Source of the DNA: Hemicentrotus pulcherrimus
Taxonomy: Eukaryota; Echinodermata; Echinoidea; Camarodonta; Strongylocentrotidae
Reading direction: 5' to 3'
Assembly: GCA_003118195.1 (NCBI GenBank)
Contig: BEXV01000342.1
Span: 155,913-219,912, forward strand
DNA: 64,000 bases
Part shown: positions 54,796 to 64,000 of the stretch, in pieces
Numbering within the stretch: the first letter of the stretch is position 1
Layout: each line of letters opens with the position of its first letter
Position numbers and translations under genes: made by a program
Notes under the pieces: generated by a model
Seen by the model: only the letters and a program-made list of their open reading frames with translations
Told to the model about the DNA's origin: nothing
Database searches by the model: none

Positions 54796-56874
54796 TCAAA
54801 ACGTATTCATATACAAATCACCGCCATTTGTCGATTCATCGGTAGGACATGCGAGGCTGTTGTCGTAGGCATGGTAATTTTGGTCGGTGCTTAGGGCTCG
54901 TAGATGTAGGCCCTCCTCCGGAACGAGAATGCTTTGAAAGTAGTCATCTAAAGGAACCCTTGGGTCATCATAATCTGATTCCACAGATGCCAAGTTTTTG
55001 GTTTTTCGGCTCTTGTCGGGCTTCGCGTACAGTGCATCCAAGTTTGGAATTAGTGATTTTGTAGCCTTCAAGTCGTCTCTCGATGTCTTCTCTTGATCCG
55101 ACGACAGACGTGACCAGTTAATGCTGTGTGATTCATGGTTATGTGCACTCGAATGAATGCCTTCGATATCATCCATTGAACAATAAGTACTGTCTGGACA
55201 TGGTGTCTTGGCACTGGCCGTGCACGCATTTCGCTCACTTAGGACGACAGTGTCATGTTTCACCATTTTCCCTTGCAAAGGCATGTTTAGTGGTCCACCT
55301 AGCGGTCCAGAAATTGGCTGCATGGCACCTTGTCTAAGAAAAGGCTCTTCTTCGCCTGTCGGACGCCGGTTAAGTCCACCTCTCGGGGACCCGGGATCTG
55401 CAATTTGAGCTGGGAAGGTCATTGCTACAGCTCCTGCATTAGCGTCATCCGCTGCCGTTGAACCTCTCTGAGGACCATTCCCCATATCCCTTCTGACACG
55501 ATACTGGTCTTTGTGGGGGATATTGTACCTGTAATAACATTTCGTAATGCAAGCACCAACAACGCACCCAAGCACAATAGCTGCTATTGTAGCCACTGCA
55601 ATCACGATAGCTTGGTTTTCTGCCGTTATACCGCCTTGTTCTACTTGAGAACATGGAGAACTGCTTGGTACCGGTACCTGACTGTTGTCACATGTTTGGT
55701 CGATCACACTCTCTGGAGAGATTCCCTCCTGATTGTTTAACGTCGAATCAAGTCTTGTAAAATTCACCGTGATGACTTCACACTGCTCATCCTCTCTTGA
55801 ATTGTTATGGATAAGTTTTGGGTCTGCAACACGTAGGGATAACGTTAATCTTTCGTGTTCGGCGTATTCTCTAACATAAAAACTTGTCATGTTAAGAATA
55901 GTAATCTCTGACAGTGTTTCATTTAAACCACAGAGGAAAAGAAGAATAAAATTAGCGTCTCTTGCATTGCTTGTATAGTAATTCCTTTTAGAATCGACAG
56001 ATAATTCATTGCCATCACCGTCGAATACTAGTATGATCGGTTCGCTTGTCTTGGTGACGCAACATTGAATGTCCACTTTTTCATCGGGAATATATTCAAT
56101 ATGATGAAGTGTGATGACGGTGAATTCACACATTTCTCTCCCTCGTCTTTTCCTGTGAGAAACAATACACTTCTTAGGTACCGTGATTTTATTAAATATC
56201 TCATCAAGACCAAGGTATACGCTGAATTGATGCGTCATATCAAATGAACCGTTAAAATTCAGTTCTGGAATGTGATGTTCATACAGGATTTCGTTGTCTA
56301 TTTCAAAGTGGGCTCGATCCCCTTCGTTCATTTGCAGCCATTCACAAGACATCTGTAATTTTGTTCTTTCATTGTTGAGTTGTGTTAAACATATCGGTTC
56401 TGGAGTTACGACGGTTAAATTTAGCAGGAGAGCTAGGCAGAGTGGCTGGCTACCTTGATTAACTGTGACAACATGATGTCCTGAATCATTCTGCTGAGTG
56501 TATTCAATAAACAAATCAAAGGTATCGTTGCTGACTTCAGTCACTCTATAGTGATCAACTTCAGAATCTCCATAACCGTTGTAGTCTAAAGGTTGGTCGT
56601 GTGTTTTCACCCATATTGATTCACCCTTTCTCCACATCAACGTTTGAGCATGTAGCAATGGGTCTTTCAAATAAAATCTAATGGAAATATCCTGTCCACT
56701 CCAAACGTCCATCACTTCTTCTTGCACGTTGCCACACCAATATATCTTGTCATCAGACAAGGTGACGTGGAAAATAATAGGCAAAATAAGAAACGACAAA
56801 ATCATTCTCCAGGCAAAATTTAAATGTTGTGTAGACATTTTGAAAGAGTCCACAGTCAATAATGTCGATATCAA
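54796..56874 (-). CDS. Subfamily 3 Ig-like transmembrane receptor, intact
   Basis: Open frame of 692 codons and the only complete subfamily 3 member. In-frame ATGs at 56874 and 56838 (MSTQHL); the second places the signal peptide (WRMILSFLILPIIFHVTLS) nearest the N-terminus. Module 1 about 41-155 (YWCGN, SGQDISI, LMWRKG, NDSGHHV, LCLALLLNLTV), module 2 about 158-245 (MSCEWLQM ... KKCIVS), module 3 about 249-372 (VDIQCC, VFDGDGNELSVDS, LLFLCGLNE). Stalk with Ser/Pro/Cys, membrane span about 421-444. Tail: STAADDANAGAV near 472, Y564 in STYCSMDDI (Met at +3, so a weak ITIM), Y616 in LYAKPDKSRKTK, Y635 in SDYDDPRVP (canonical Crk-type YDxP), Y670 in AYDNS and Y688 in LYMNTF (both YxN). Probable cell-surface receptor recruiting SH2 adaptors. 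It is the best candidate for functional work together with the 47165 gene. Confidence 0.9.
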   Translation of the reverse strand: MISTLLTVDSFKMSTQHLNFAWRMILSFLILPIIFHVTLSDDKIYWCGNVQEEVMDVWSGQDISIRFYLKDPLLHAQTLMWRKGESIWVKTHDQPLDYNGYGDSEVDHYRVTEVSNDTFDLFIEYTQQNDSGHHVVTVNQGSQPLCLALLLNLTVVTPEPICLTQLNNERTKLQMSCEWLQMNEGDRAHFEIDNEILYEHHIPELNFNGSFDMTHQFSVYLGLDEIFNKITVPKKCIVSHRKRRGREMCEFTVITLHHIEYIPDEKVDIQCCVTKTSEPIILVFDGDGNELSVDSKRNYYTSNARDANFILLFLCGLNETLSEITILNMTSFYVREYAEHERLTLSLRVADPKLIHNNSREDEQCEVITVNFTRLDSTLNNQEGISPESVIDQTCDNSQVPVPSSSPCSQVEQGGITAENQAIVIAVATIAAIVLGCVVGACITKCYYRYNIPHKDQYRVRRDMGNGPQRGSTAADDANAGAVAMTFPAQIADPGSPRGGLNRRPTGEEEPFLRQGAMQPISGPLGGPLNMPLQGKMVKHDTVVLSERNACTASAKTPCPDSTYCSMDDIEGIHSSAHNHESHSINWSRLSSDQEKTSRDDLKATKSLIPNLDALYAKPDKSRKTKNLASVESDYDDPRVPLDDYFQSILVPEEGLHLRALSTDQNYHAYDNSLACPTDESTNGGDLYMNTF

Positions 56875-57211
56875 ACTCTTTATTGCAATAAATGTTTAGC
56901 CGGGTTCATAAGCCTTCTAGGTATTGGTCTACGCATATGAAGTACGAGTTGTGTATTAAAGTCATGTCAACATAGGAAAGGAGGTTCAATGATATCTGCA
57001 AGTACTAGCATTTCAGTAGAGAGTAGCGTAGAAAATTCCTGTTGCACTTACCCATGATAAATTTGAAGAAAAAAAAAAACGGAATAAAGAGACAATGAGG
57101 TACACACCTGTTAATAATTGATGGAATAAGGTTATTGATGGGAACGAGGCACCGTACTACCAAGACGAATGGCAGATGGAAAACTAGCAAATCAAATGAT
57201 AAGGTTTCTTA

Positions 57212-57221
57212 GGGCGGAGCC
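57212..57221 (-). promoter_or_regulatory. Conserved GC-box-like GGGCGGAGCC
   Basis: About 340-380 bases before the candidate ATGs of the 54796-56874 gene; same word and spacing as at 31021-31030 and 37788-37797. Confidence 0.45.
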
Positions 57222-57752
57222 TCGCCAAAGTCATTAGTCGTTTTGTTCACTACGACCGCCTTTCCAACTCTCACAGTGTATCTCATTTCATCATTGGTTC
57301 AAGGAAACCAAAACTATCCGGATATCATTTCAGGCATAGATGAAGTCACGTGTTAAGAATTACAGAAAATGCGTTTCCTTGAATGTGTATTATTTACTTG
57401 TGACACCGCGTTCAAGTAATCTGATGACTATACATTTTATTACTGTGAACACGAAGGGGATTTTAAATCCTGCTTCCCCCTATTAGTAAAGTCTATACAT
57501 AAGAGAATCTCGTTATTTGTTTGCATTTTCAGAAAAAATATTTCGAACGAGTTAGCTAGTTATCATGGTATCTGACAAAATTAATGGGGGATTCGATTTA
57601 GAACCGGCGAGTGGTATTTTGCGTGCGTGCCGTCAACGACAGTTGAGTATCATGCACAATTGGAAATCTAGTGATTACACGACTGCTCTAGAATCTAATC
57701 CAAGAACCTACAAGAAACATACAAAAAGGGTTATACATCCTAACGATTTAAA

Positions 57753-57793
57753 TTTCGTGGATTTTCACGTCAAAGACGTGAAAATCCACGAAA
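57753..57793. repeat. Perfect inverted repeat (19-base arms, AAA loop)
   Basis: Arms 57753-57771 and 57775-57793 are exact reverse complements around AAA. The left duplicated block lacks it: there CTAACGATTTAAA (about 38313) continues into about 200 bases that are absent here, and homology resumes at ATAATGCA. The hairpin thus sits exactly at the deletion junction. Confidence 0.9.
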
Positions 57794-59984
57794 AATAATG
57801 CAATACTAAGATCCCGTGCAAACATGCAATGGGTTAGAAATAATATCTTGAGTTTGGAGGTGCTGGTATCATTTGTATTTATCTTCCTGCTTGGACCTCC
57901 GTCCGCAGCTGATTCAGATGTTCGCCATCTGCGGTGAGATATATAAAAACCGTTTTTATCAGGGTTACAAATCTTCCACAATGAATGGTCACAGATTTCC
58001 ATGCATCAATCATCTCCCTCGTGAATTCCATCACAAAACCAAAACTGTTCAAATGTATTTGATTATTTTGATCCGTCACTCTTCAGCTGGTTTCCTTTAA
58101 GTTCTTTTTCTTTCTCTTTTGCTGCAATCGGAGTTTTGAGCGTTCTCTGTTCAAATTTTTAGCATCGAGAAAATGATTGATATATTCTTTAGTGAATTCT
58201 GCAGATAAATAATTAGTGGAGACATGAAAGGAGGCTCTTCCACTGATAAAAATGCTGTAATCCAAATTCCGAAAATGATTTCAAATATATAAAGTTATTG
58301 TATAATCGTATCTTAATTATTTTGTTTATTCCCATTTTATGTCGATATAAAGAAGCAGCACATAGAACGTTGCTTTGGTAATATAACGGAAATCAATGGT
58401 AAAAAAGCTCATTAACGAGGTGATGAAACGACGGAAATATTTATAAATATATTTTCTAAATATATGTATATGAATATTGTTTCCATGTTCTTCCTCATTA
58501 TAAGTTACATACTTTCATTTTTGTGGTGGTGACCTGGCATTCGGAATGAACACAGATCAGAAGGGTATTGAAATATACAGTTTTTTGTAACCCTCAAATT
58601 TAATTGCCTTTCTATAATTGAACCCTATTATGGGTTAATTCATTTATATAAACAGACTGCACGGTGAATTCTTCAAATGTTCCTACATAGGAAAATTGAA
58701 ATATCAGAAATAATGATATTAGAGGCATCCTTTAAACCTGTTTCATTTGTTTATATTTGTGAACAGGACAATCGAATGAGTACCAAACGACCTTTACATC
58801 TTAGGCAGCACATCAAGTCTTAAAGCTGACAGTCTGAAACTCATCCAGATACTGTAACACCGAACATGTTTGAATTATATTTTTGATATACGTTATCCGG
58901 GATATGGGATCCTTAAATTATAATTAAAAGACACGAAGAAAAAGGAATGACACATATCATTTGGATACGATTTTATCGATTTATTAATCATAGCAACGCT
59001 GGGTACAACCAAAAACATATATCATCTTTAATTGTTATTTAATCTAAATTTGATCATACATGCCACTTTCAATATCATCAAACACTGGTTTTCCCATCCA
59101 GTAGATTTGTATCACTTTCATGAAAAAAATTAATATTGATACAGCAATCTTAATGACATATAAAACTTTATTTTCTTTGCTACGAAATCCTACCTTAATC
59201 CACCACCATCAAATCGTTTGACACAACCTTATGCTTGAATCAGCCTCACATTAAAAATTACTTAAACCAACATGTTATTACAAAATCGAGCTCAATTTAC
59301 CCAACAACGATAATAATGTTTTGATCGTAAAACATAGTAGAACATAAGCATAGAAACTGAAACATACTTTACACACAAAGACAAACTTCTCATACATGTA
59401 AAATTATCCTAATCATACCAATGAAATTGATAACGTCTCAATTATCTTAATGTTTCTATTTGTTCGCATTATCGCTGATGTGTCAATTGATGATAAAACC
59501 ATGAATTGAAATATCACATCGTATATTGGCTACTGTACAATTTTAAAATAGATAATAAGAGTCTATTTCAAAATAGACTTACGCATTTGTTATAATAAAA
59601 TATACGACTTTATCTACTATCCTATCAAGCGCAGCCATAAATCAGTGTATCATATATTTTTTTCAAATTTCGCTTGCTATTTTTGCAAGGTAGACATTAT
59701 TAACAGTGATTTAAAATGATTGGAAATATATACTGTGGTTAAATTATGTAATTTTAAAAGTCGAGAAATAGCACAGTGCAATACAGAAAATACGCCACAA
59801 TCGATCTAATCCAACTAAATAACCATGTTCATTCATTTAACCTTAGCTATTGAGATTTAGTCGTCTCTTGACTATTTGATTCAAAGACTGATATAAAAGT
59901 GGCCGACCTCGTAATCAGGTGGTTGGAGTTAAACTTTAAACAATAATAATAAAAATAGTGATAATTGTTATAATCAAAACGATA

Positions 59985-60007
59985 CTACTACTATTACTAC
60001 AACAATA

Positions 60008-60039
<32 letters not shown>

Positions 60040-60175
60040 TACTACTACTACTACTATTACTACTACTACTACTACTACTATTACTCCTACTACTACTACT
60101 CCCACTACTACTATTACTACAACGACAACTACTACTACTACTACTACTATTACTACTACTTCTACTAGTACTATT
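59985..60175. repeat. (ACT)n trinucleotide microsatellite
   Basis: Long, slightly interrupted ACT repeat. It is the counterpart of 41450-41580 but longer. Frames of poly-Ser or poly-Val across it are artefacts of the repeat. Confidence 0.95.
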
Positions 60176-61599
60176 AATTCTATTTCTACCACAGCTACGC
60201 TTATGAAAGGATACACATTTCCTTAGATACGACATACATTGTGTTAAGAATGAAAGAAAGTAAAAATACCTTCCATTGGAGGTACCTTTGCCTACTCCAT
60301 AACTTGGTCTTTCACCTATAACTTTCGCCTGAACAAATATCTGGTTTCAATCAAATTACTGTCAAATATCCAAGGATGGAGAGTATAACATGCAAACTCT
60401 GTTAAACTCTAGAGAAATAGATGATAATGGAAGAGTAAACCTTGTAAACATTAACACGTAAGGGACGTTTTATTGAAAACAAAAACAAAGTAAACTGGAA
60501 AAGTATGACAGATGAGCCCGATATTGATGCAAATGAACGTGGAATGCAAACAAAAAGGCGTCTGGTAGAAATCGCCTCGTGTTGAGCAAGCAACCCACCC
60601 ATTTTGTGACTACCATACGTAACTAATAATTAATTTTCAAACTAGGCGGGATTTGATTCATAATGTGAGAAACAATCACTTTCCTTTTATTTGATTGAAT
60701 TTCTTATTGTATGTCACACGCAACATAAAATGGATGATGAAAGAAGGCATGAAAGATGGCACACGCAACATATCTGACCATGAAACCAAAAGGTTTATTT
60801 CACATTCATCGTTTTTGTTCTGTTACACGCATAATAATTTTACTTCATGACCTCCTTATCTTAATACAGATGATTTATTGATTAAAAAACAATCGTGTAC
60901 ATTATTTGTTCATGTACACGATGAAACATTATGATGTTCTTTAAACATCTATCAATTCTCCATCCCGTCAGAAAATCCCAAAAGTAAGAGTCTTTAAACA
61001 ATTGCTATTGGTCTTTAAGTTTTCTTTGAGTATAGAAAGTCATCAATTACTTTATGATTTATGGTATAGATCTGTCGAGCCTCAGTGCAGTTTTTCAAAG
61101 GAATCAAATCAAAACTATGATACCAGGAAATGAGTATTTAAATGAGTCAGTGAGAAAAACGATGGGTCCTCGATGTCACGAATATATCGTTTAAAGCTGA
61201 TTATTGGATTCCCTCAAAATTTACTTATTTACGCTGTATGTGTGCTTCAAGAGGCTTGGATGTCATTTCTCTCCATAATTTTGATAATGCATACATAATG
61301 AATCAGGCATAATCTGTAATTTGTATTTACGTATGTATTCATTTATATACACACATTTATCAACATCTCCAAGGTTACCTAAAATAACGGCATGGCAATC
61401 ATTCATTTTGATAAGCATGGGGCCTACCTCAGTCCGAGGACTGTTTTTCCATAGAGCCGTGCATACAGTTTTTGTTGCGTTTCATTTCATGCACATGAAT
61501 CTCAAATTTCTTTTCTTTCTAAGATAACATCCCATGACATCCATTATCATATATTATAAACACTGCACATATGATACTACATTTAATTTATTCCATATT

Positions 61600-61855
61600 G
61601 CCTCTTTCTTGCCCTCTTTCTTCACCATTGACCTAGAGACAGGAGAGCTTGAGTGACTGCGTCGAGAGGAATGCAAGCAATTCAACTGCGGATCAGCGAT
61701 TGGTGACCTGTCTACTAGTCGCTGATTTAAGACAGCCCCATAGGCTATAGAAGCCTCACAGGGTTGAGATGTTTGGGTCAAAACAGTCGTCATTTCAGGG
61801 GATTCTGTGTTATCTACACCTACTGCAGTCTTTAAACTCCTTCGAAGAACCTACG
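61600..61855 (-). pseudogene. Subfamily 2 receptor tail relic
   Basis: The minus strand reads TESPEMTTVLTQTSQP ... LVDRSPIADPQ ... RRSHSSSPVSRSMVKKEG, aligned with residues about 437-490 of the 47165 gene and better preserved than its twin at 43020-43262. It then loses homology downstream. Upstream it is fused to the 5' flank of a subfamily 2 gene at about 61870, the same junction as at 43265. This is a deletion remnant without ectodomain or membrane span. Confidence 0.8.
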
Positions 61856-62232
61856 TATTATATTTTTAGATTTTATATTACAGCTTGACAATCGAATTTC
61901 AAATGATTACTTTCAATATTGTGAATAATGATGTCGAAGCATTTTCTGCTTGAGGTGTGAAGAGCTGCAATAAACAAACCACTTTAGTATGTTTTGAAAT
62001 AAAACCCATGGTATGAGCTTATTTTTACATTGTGTATATATACTGAAAAATCATGGTTTCAGTTTTCAGGCTCTTGAGGAAATAATTTGTCAGATTTCTT
62101 TTTTCCTTTATCGGCAACTAGGCCAACTTGCCATATGACAGCCTAACCAGCCAGTCAATAGTGAACACTTTCCTTTTAATTGTATAATTTTCATTGAAAG
62201 ACATCTTTTTGAGGCGTAAAGACTACGAGGAA
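61856..62232 (-). repeat. Subfamily 2 upstream flank (right copy)
   Basis: No gene. Colinear with 43263-43617 and related to 49490-49640. It ends at the block GAGGAAAGGACGCGA, after which the two duplicated blocks differ. Confidence 0.7.
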
Positions 62233-62819
62233 AGGACGCGACCCTACTCGCTTTACATTGAATATTACCCCGACCATTGGATCCAATTGCTAATCTGAAT
62301 ATGATAGAGCACACGCTCTGCTCCCAGGGGAGTATCCCGGCCAGGCGCCATTTTACAAGCGCACTCATGTCAATATTTTATATACGAGCTTCTTTTCTTG
62401 TAATGAAAATAATAGAAATGCACAATGCAAGCATTCTGTGTAATTATCCATCGCTCTGCGGCTGTCCCTCTCTAATTACTTTGTTTCTATTTTACTTCTT
62501 GTCTTCAAGACCGAATCAGTCTTTCTTCAATCTTTTCTACATATACATTCTTTTACATGCTTATTTATCATGCTTGCTGTTCTCACACATCATTCTGACG
62601 ATCAATCTACAGGTCTTTGTAAATATTAAAACAATTCTCCTCCTACATGTCCACTACGTTCCCAAGGGACTATATATACGAGCTTCTTTTCTTGTAATGA
62701 AAACAATAAAATTGCACAATGCAACCTCGTAGATAATGTAAACACAAACATCGTAGCCAGTAGCCTCCTACGATGTCTACGAAAAATCGTAGACTAATTT
62801 ATCATACGGCGCCCGGGGC
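62233..62819. other. Segment absent from the left block, with a direct repeat
   Basis: No gene. A direct repeat of about 50 bases (TATACGAGCTTCTTTTCTTG ...) occurs at about 62376-62425 and 62673-62722 with a few differences, enclosing about 250 bases. The left block lacks this whole segment: there ACGCGA at 43617 continues directly into the subfamily 1 3' flank. This could be the older arrangement or an insertion. Confidence 0.55.
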
Positions 62820-63976
62820 AAATGTAATCCAGGCATTATACTGACAAAATGTTACCCACTCTCTCTCACGAAGAAATGCCATGTAGATGTACTCTCGTCC
62901 GCTAGAGGGTCAACCGTGGCGTGTGATTGAATTAAGCATTGAAAAGCCAAGTTCCTATTTGTTGAAAGGCCTAGAAACGGTAACACCCACTCTGTAACCA
63001 GGGGGACAGTTTGGGATGGACTCAAACGACGGACATAAAACTAGAGATTCGATTTTTTGTTTGTATTACAAGTGGCTTCAAGAGCTTCCGTTATTGAAAT
63101 GCTTTATTCGATGCCGGGTGTGAATAAAACAAAACCAAGATTTTCTTAATCACTAACCACTGTACAATTTGTCTATGCCGGGTGTGAATAAAACAAAACC
63201 AAGATTTTCTTAATCACTTACCACTGTACAATTTGTCTGATGTCTCTTATTGCACTCCGTGCATATATCGGGAAACTTTATTTAATATATTCAGTCTTAG
63301 CCTATTATTTCTTTGTTAAACGATACTTAATGTCTTTCATAGCAGGTTGTTAAGCAACTTAAATAAATGGAAATTATAACACCCGGTGCAAGCCACTCGA
63401 CTATGATTTTATTTAGAATTCAGATACATGATTGGTGCCAAATAAATTGTGTCGATTACAGAATATATTATACATCAAGTTCTTGCCTTCTTATCAAACA
63501 ATTTCGATTTGACACTACTTCAGTTTTATTTCTTGTACATCAGCAATGGTTTAGACATGTTAACTGGGCCATATCAAGATATTGGCTATATAATGGTAAT
63601 AGTGGCATAACATTTGTCATTTGTTATTGTCTGGTAAACCTGTTGACTGGTATATAGTAGCACCGACACACTATGAATTCAATTAAATTCAAAACAAGAT
63701 TATTTTTCTCCCTGTATTTCTTCACACTTTATACAGATCAAATAGTTTGCAGAATTGAATTTTGTCAACCGAGAAACATAAACAAATTAATGTGAAACAT
63801 GAAATAAGGTTAAGAAGAACTGGACTTTTTTGGGCTTTGCCTGAATGCTATACATACACGCAAATTATGCATAATGGAAATAAAATTACAGGAGGTGATT
63901 TTTTACATATATGCTGAATACTTAATTGTATCCCCCGAACAGTGGTTCGGAGGATACTATGGATTTGGCCTCGTCG
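62820..63976 (-). repeat. 3' flank of a subfamily 1 gene beyond the right edge
   Basis: Matches 7550-8620, 11148-12500, 1080-2395 and 43610-44460 in order, up to the block before the gene's 3' end (GCTTTGCCTGAATGC near 63835; GGAGGTGATTTTTT near 63892). By analogy a minus-strand subfamily 1 receptor should lie just right of this window. Confidence 0.7.
63111..63238. repeat. 64-base tandem duplication
   Basis: Copies 63111-63174 and 63175-63238 begin ATGCCGGGTGTGAATAAAAC and differ at one base (CTAAC versus CTTAC). The other subfamily 1 3' flanks (for example 11708-11770) have one copy, so this is a recent local duplication. Confidence 0.9.
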
Positions 63977-64000
63977 CGCCGCCGCCGCCGCCGCCGCCGC
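63977..64000. repeat. (CCG)n microsatellite at the window edge
   Basis: Uninterrupted GCC/CCG repeat following TCGTCGC and running off the right end. The preceding bases (CCGAACAGTGGTTCGGAGGATAC at 63934 onward) contain a short inverted repeat and do not match the other subfamily 1 flanks, so a separate repeat element seems to begin near 63925. Confidence 0.85.

Larger units (their letters stand above)
57222..61599. repeat. Long duplicated intergenic block (right copy)
   Basis: No gene. Colinear with 37800-43019. It carries a hairpin at a deletion point (57753-57793), an ACT microsatellite (59985-60175), and lacks the inverted-repeat element found at 39430-39960 in the left copy. Confidence 0.75.

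Noticed and set aside
63367..63657. Plus-strand frame of 96 codons
   Set aside because: Lies in the duplicated 3' flank; homologous copies at 8040-8330 and 11995-12204 do not keep the frame.
1..64000. tRNA, rRNA, CRISPR arrays, operons or prokaryotic promoters
   Set aside because: I saw no tRNA-like or rRNA sequence and no regularly spaced repeats; the window is clearly animal genomic DNA.

Overview
This is an animal nuclear-genome window, AT-rich, with two runs of N (2444-3105 and 35196-36115) and a single N at 40835. Large open reading frames without introns, several non-LTR retrotransposon (LINE) 3' fragments, a short inverted-repeat element and many microsatellites rule out a prokaryote. 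The repeat style and the receptor architecture suggest an invertebrate deuterostome, most likely an echinoderm such as a sea urchin. That is an inference and was not tested by a search.

The window is dominated by a tandem array of related single-exon genes, all on the minus strand. Each encodes a signal peptide, three Ig-like modules, a stalk, one membrane span and a long tyrosine-rich cytoplasmic tail. Ectodomains fall into three groups. Subfamily 1: genes at 3106-4687, 8836-10952, 12790-14820 and 45056-45400. Subfamily 2: 5226-6194, 16827-18800, 47165-49303, plus tail relics near 43020 and 61600. Subfamily 3: 28525-30678, 32032-34056, 36116-37447, 52551-53527 and 54796-56874. Despite divergent ectodomains the tails share an ordered set of motifs: TYCSL-DD (ITIM/ITSM-like), LYAKPD-SRKTK and SDYDDP (both YxxP, Crk-type SH2 sites), then YSN and LYMN/YIN/YVN (YxN, Grb2-type).

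Only 47165-49303 and 54796-56874 look fully intact. 12790-14820 and 16827-18800 are long open genes with clipped tails, and 3106-4687 runs into a gap. The rest carry one or a few nonsense or frameshift lesions, or are deletion remnants. The picture is a young birth-and-death receptor cluster.

Layout: 1-1080 no gene; 1080-20100 repeated subfamily 1 / subfamily 2 cassettes; 20100-28500 a spacer rich in retrotransposon sequence; 28500-43600 subfamily 3 genes and flanks; 43600-50300 another subfamily 1 / subfamily 2 pair; 50300-51930 spacer; 51936-62230 a second, rearranged copy of the 30660-43600 block; 62820-64000 the 3' flank of a further subfamily 1 gene that must lie beyond the right edge. 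The likely joint role is cell-surface recognition coupled to tyrosine-phosphorylation signalling, by analogy with paired immune receptor clusters; ligand and cell type cannot be read from the sequence.
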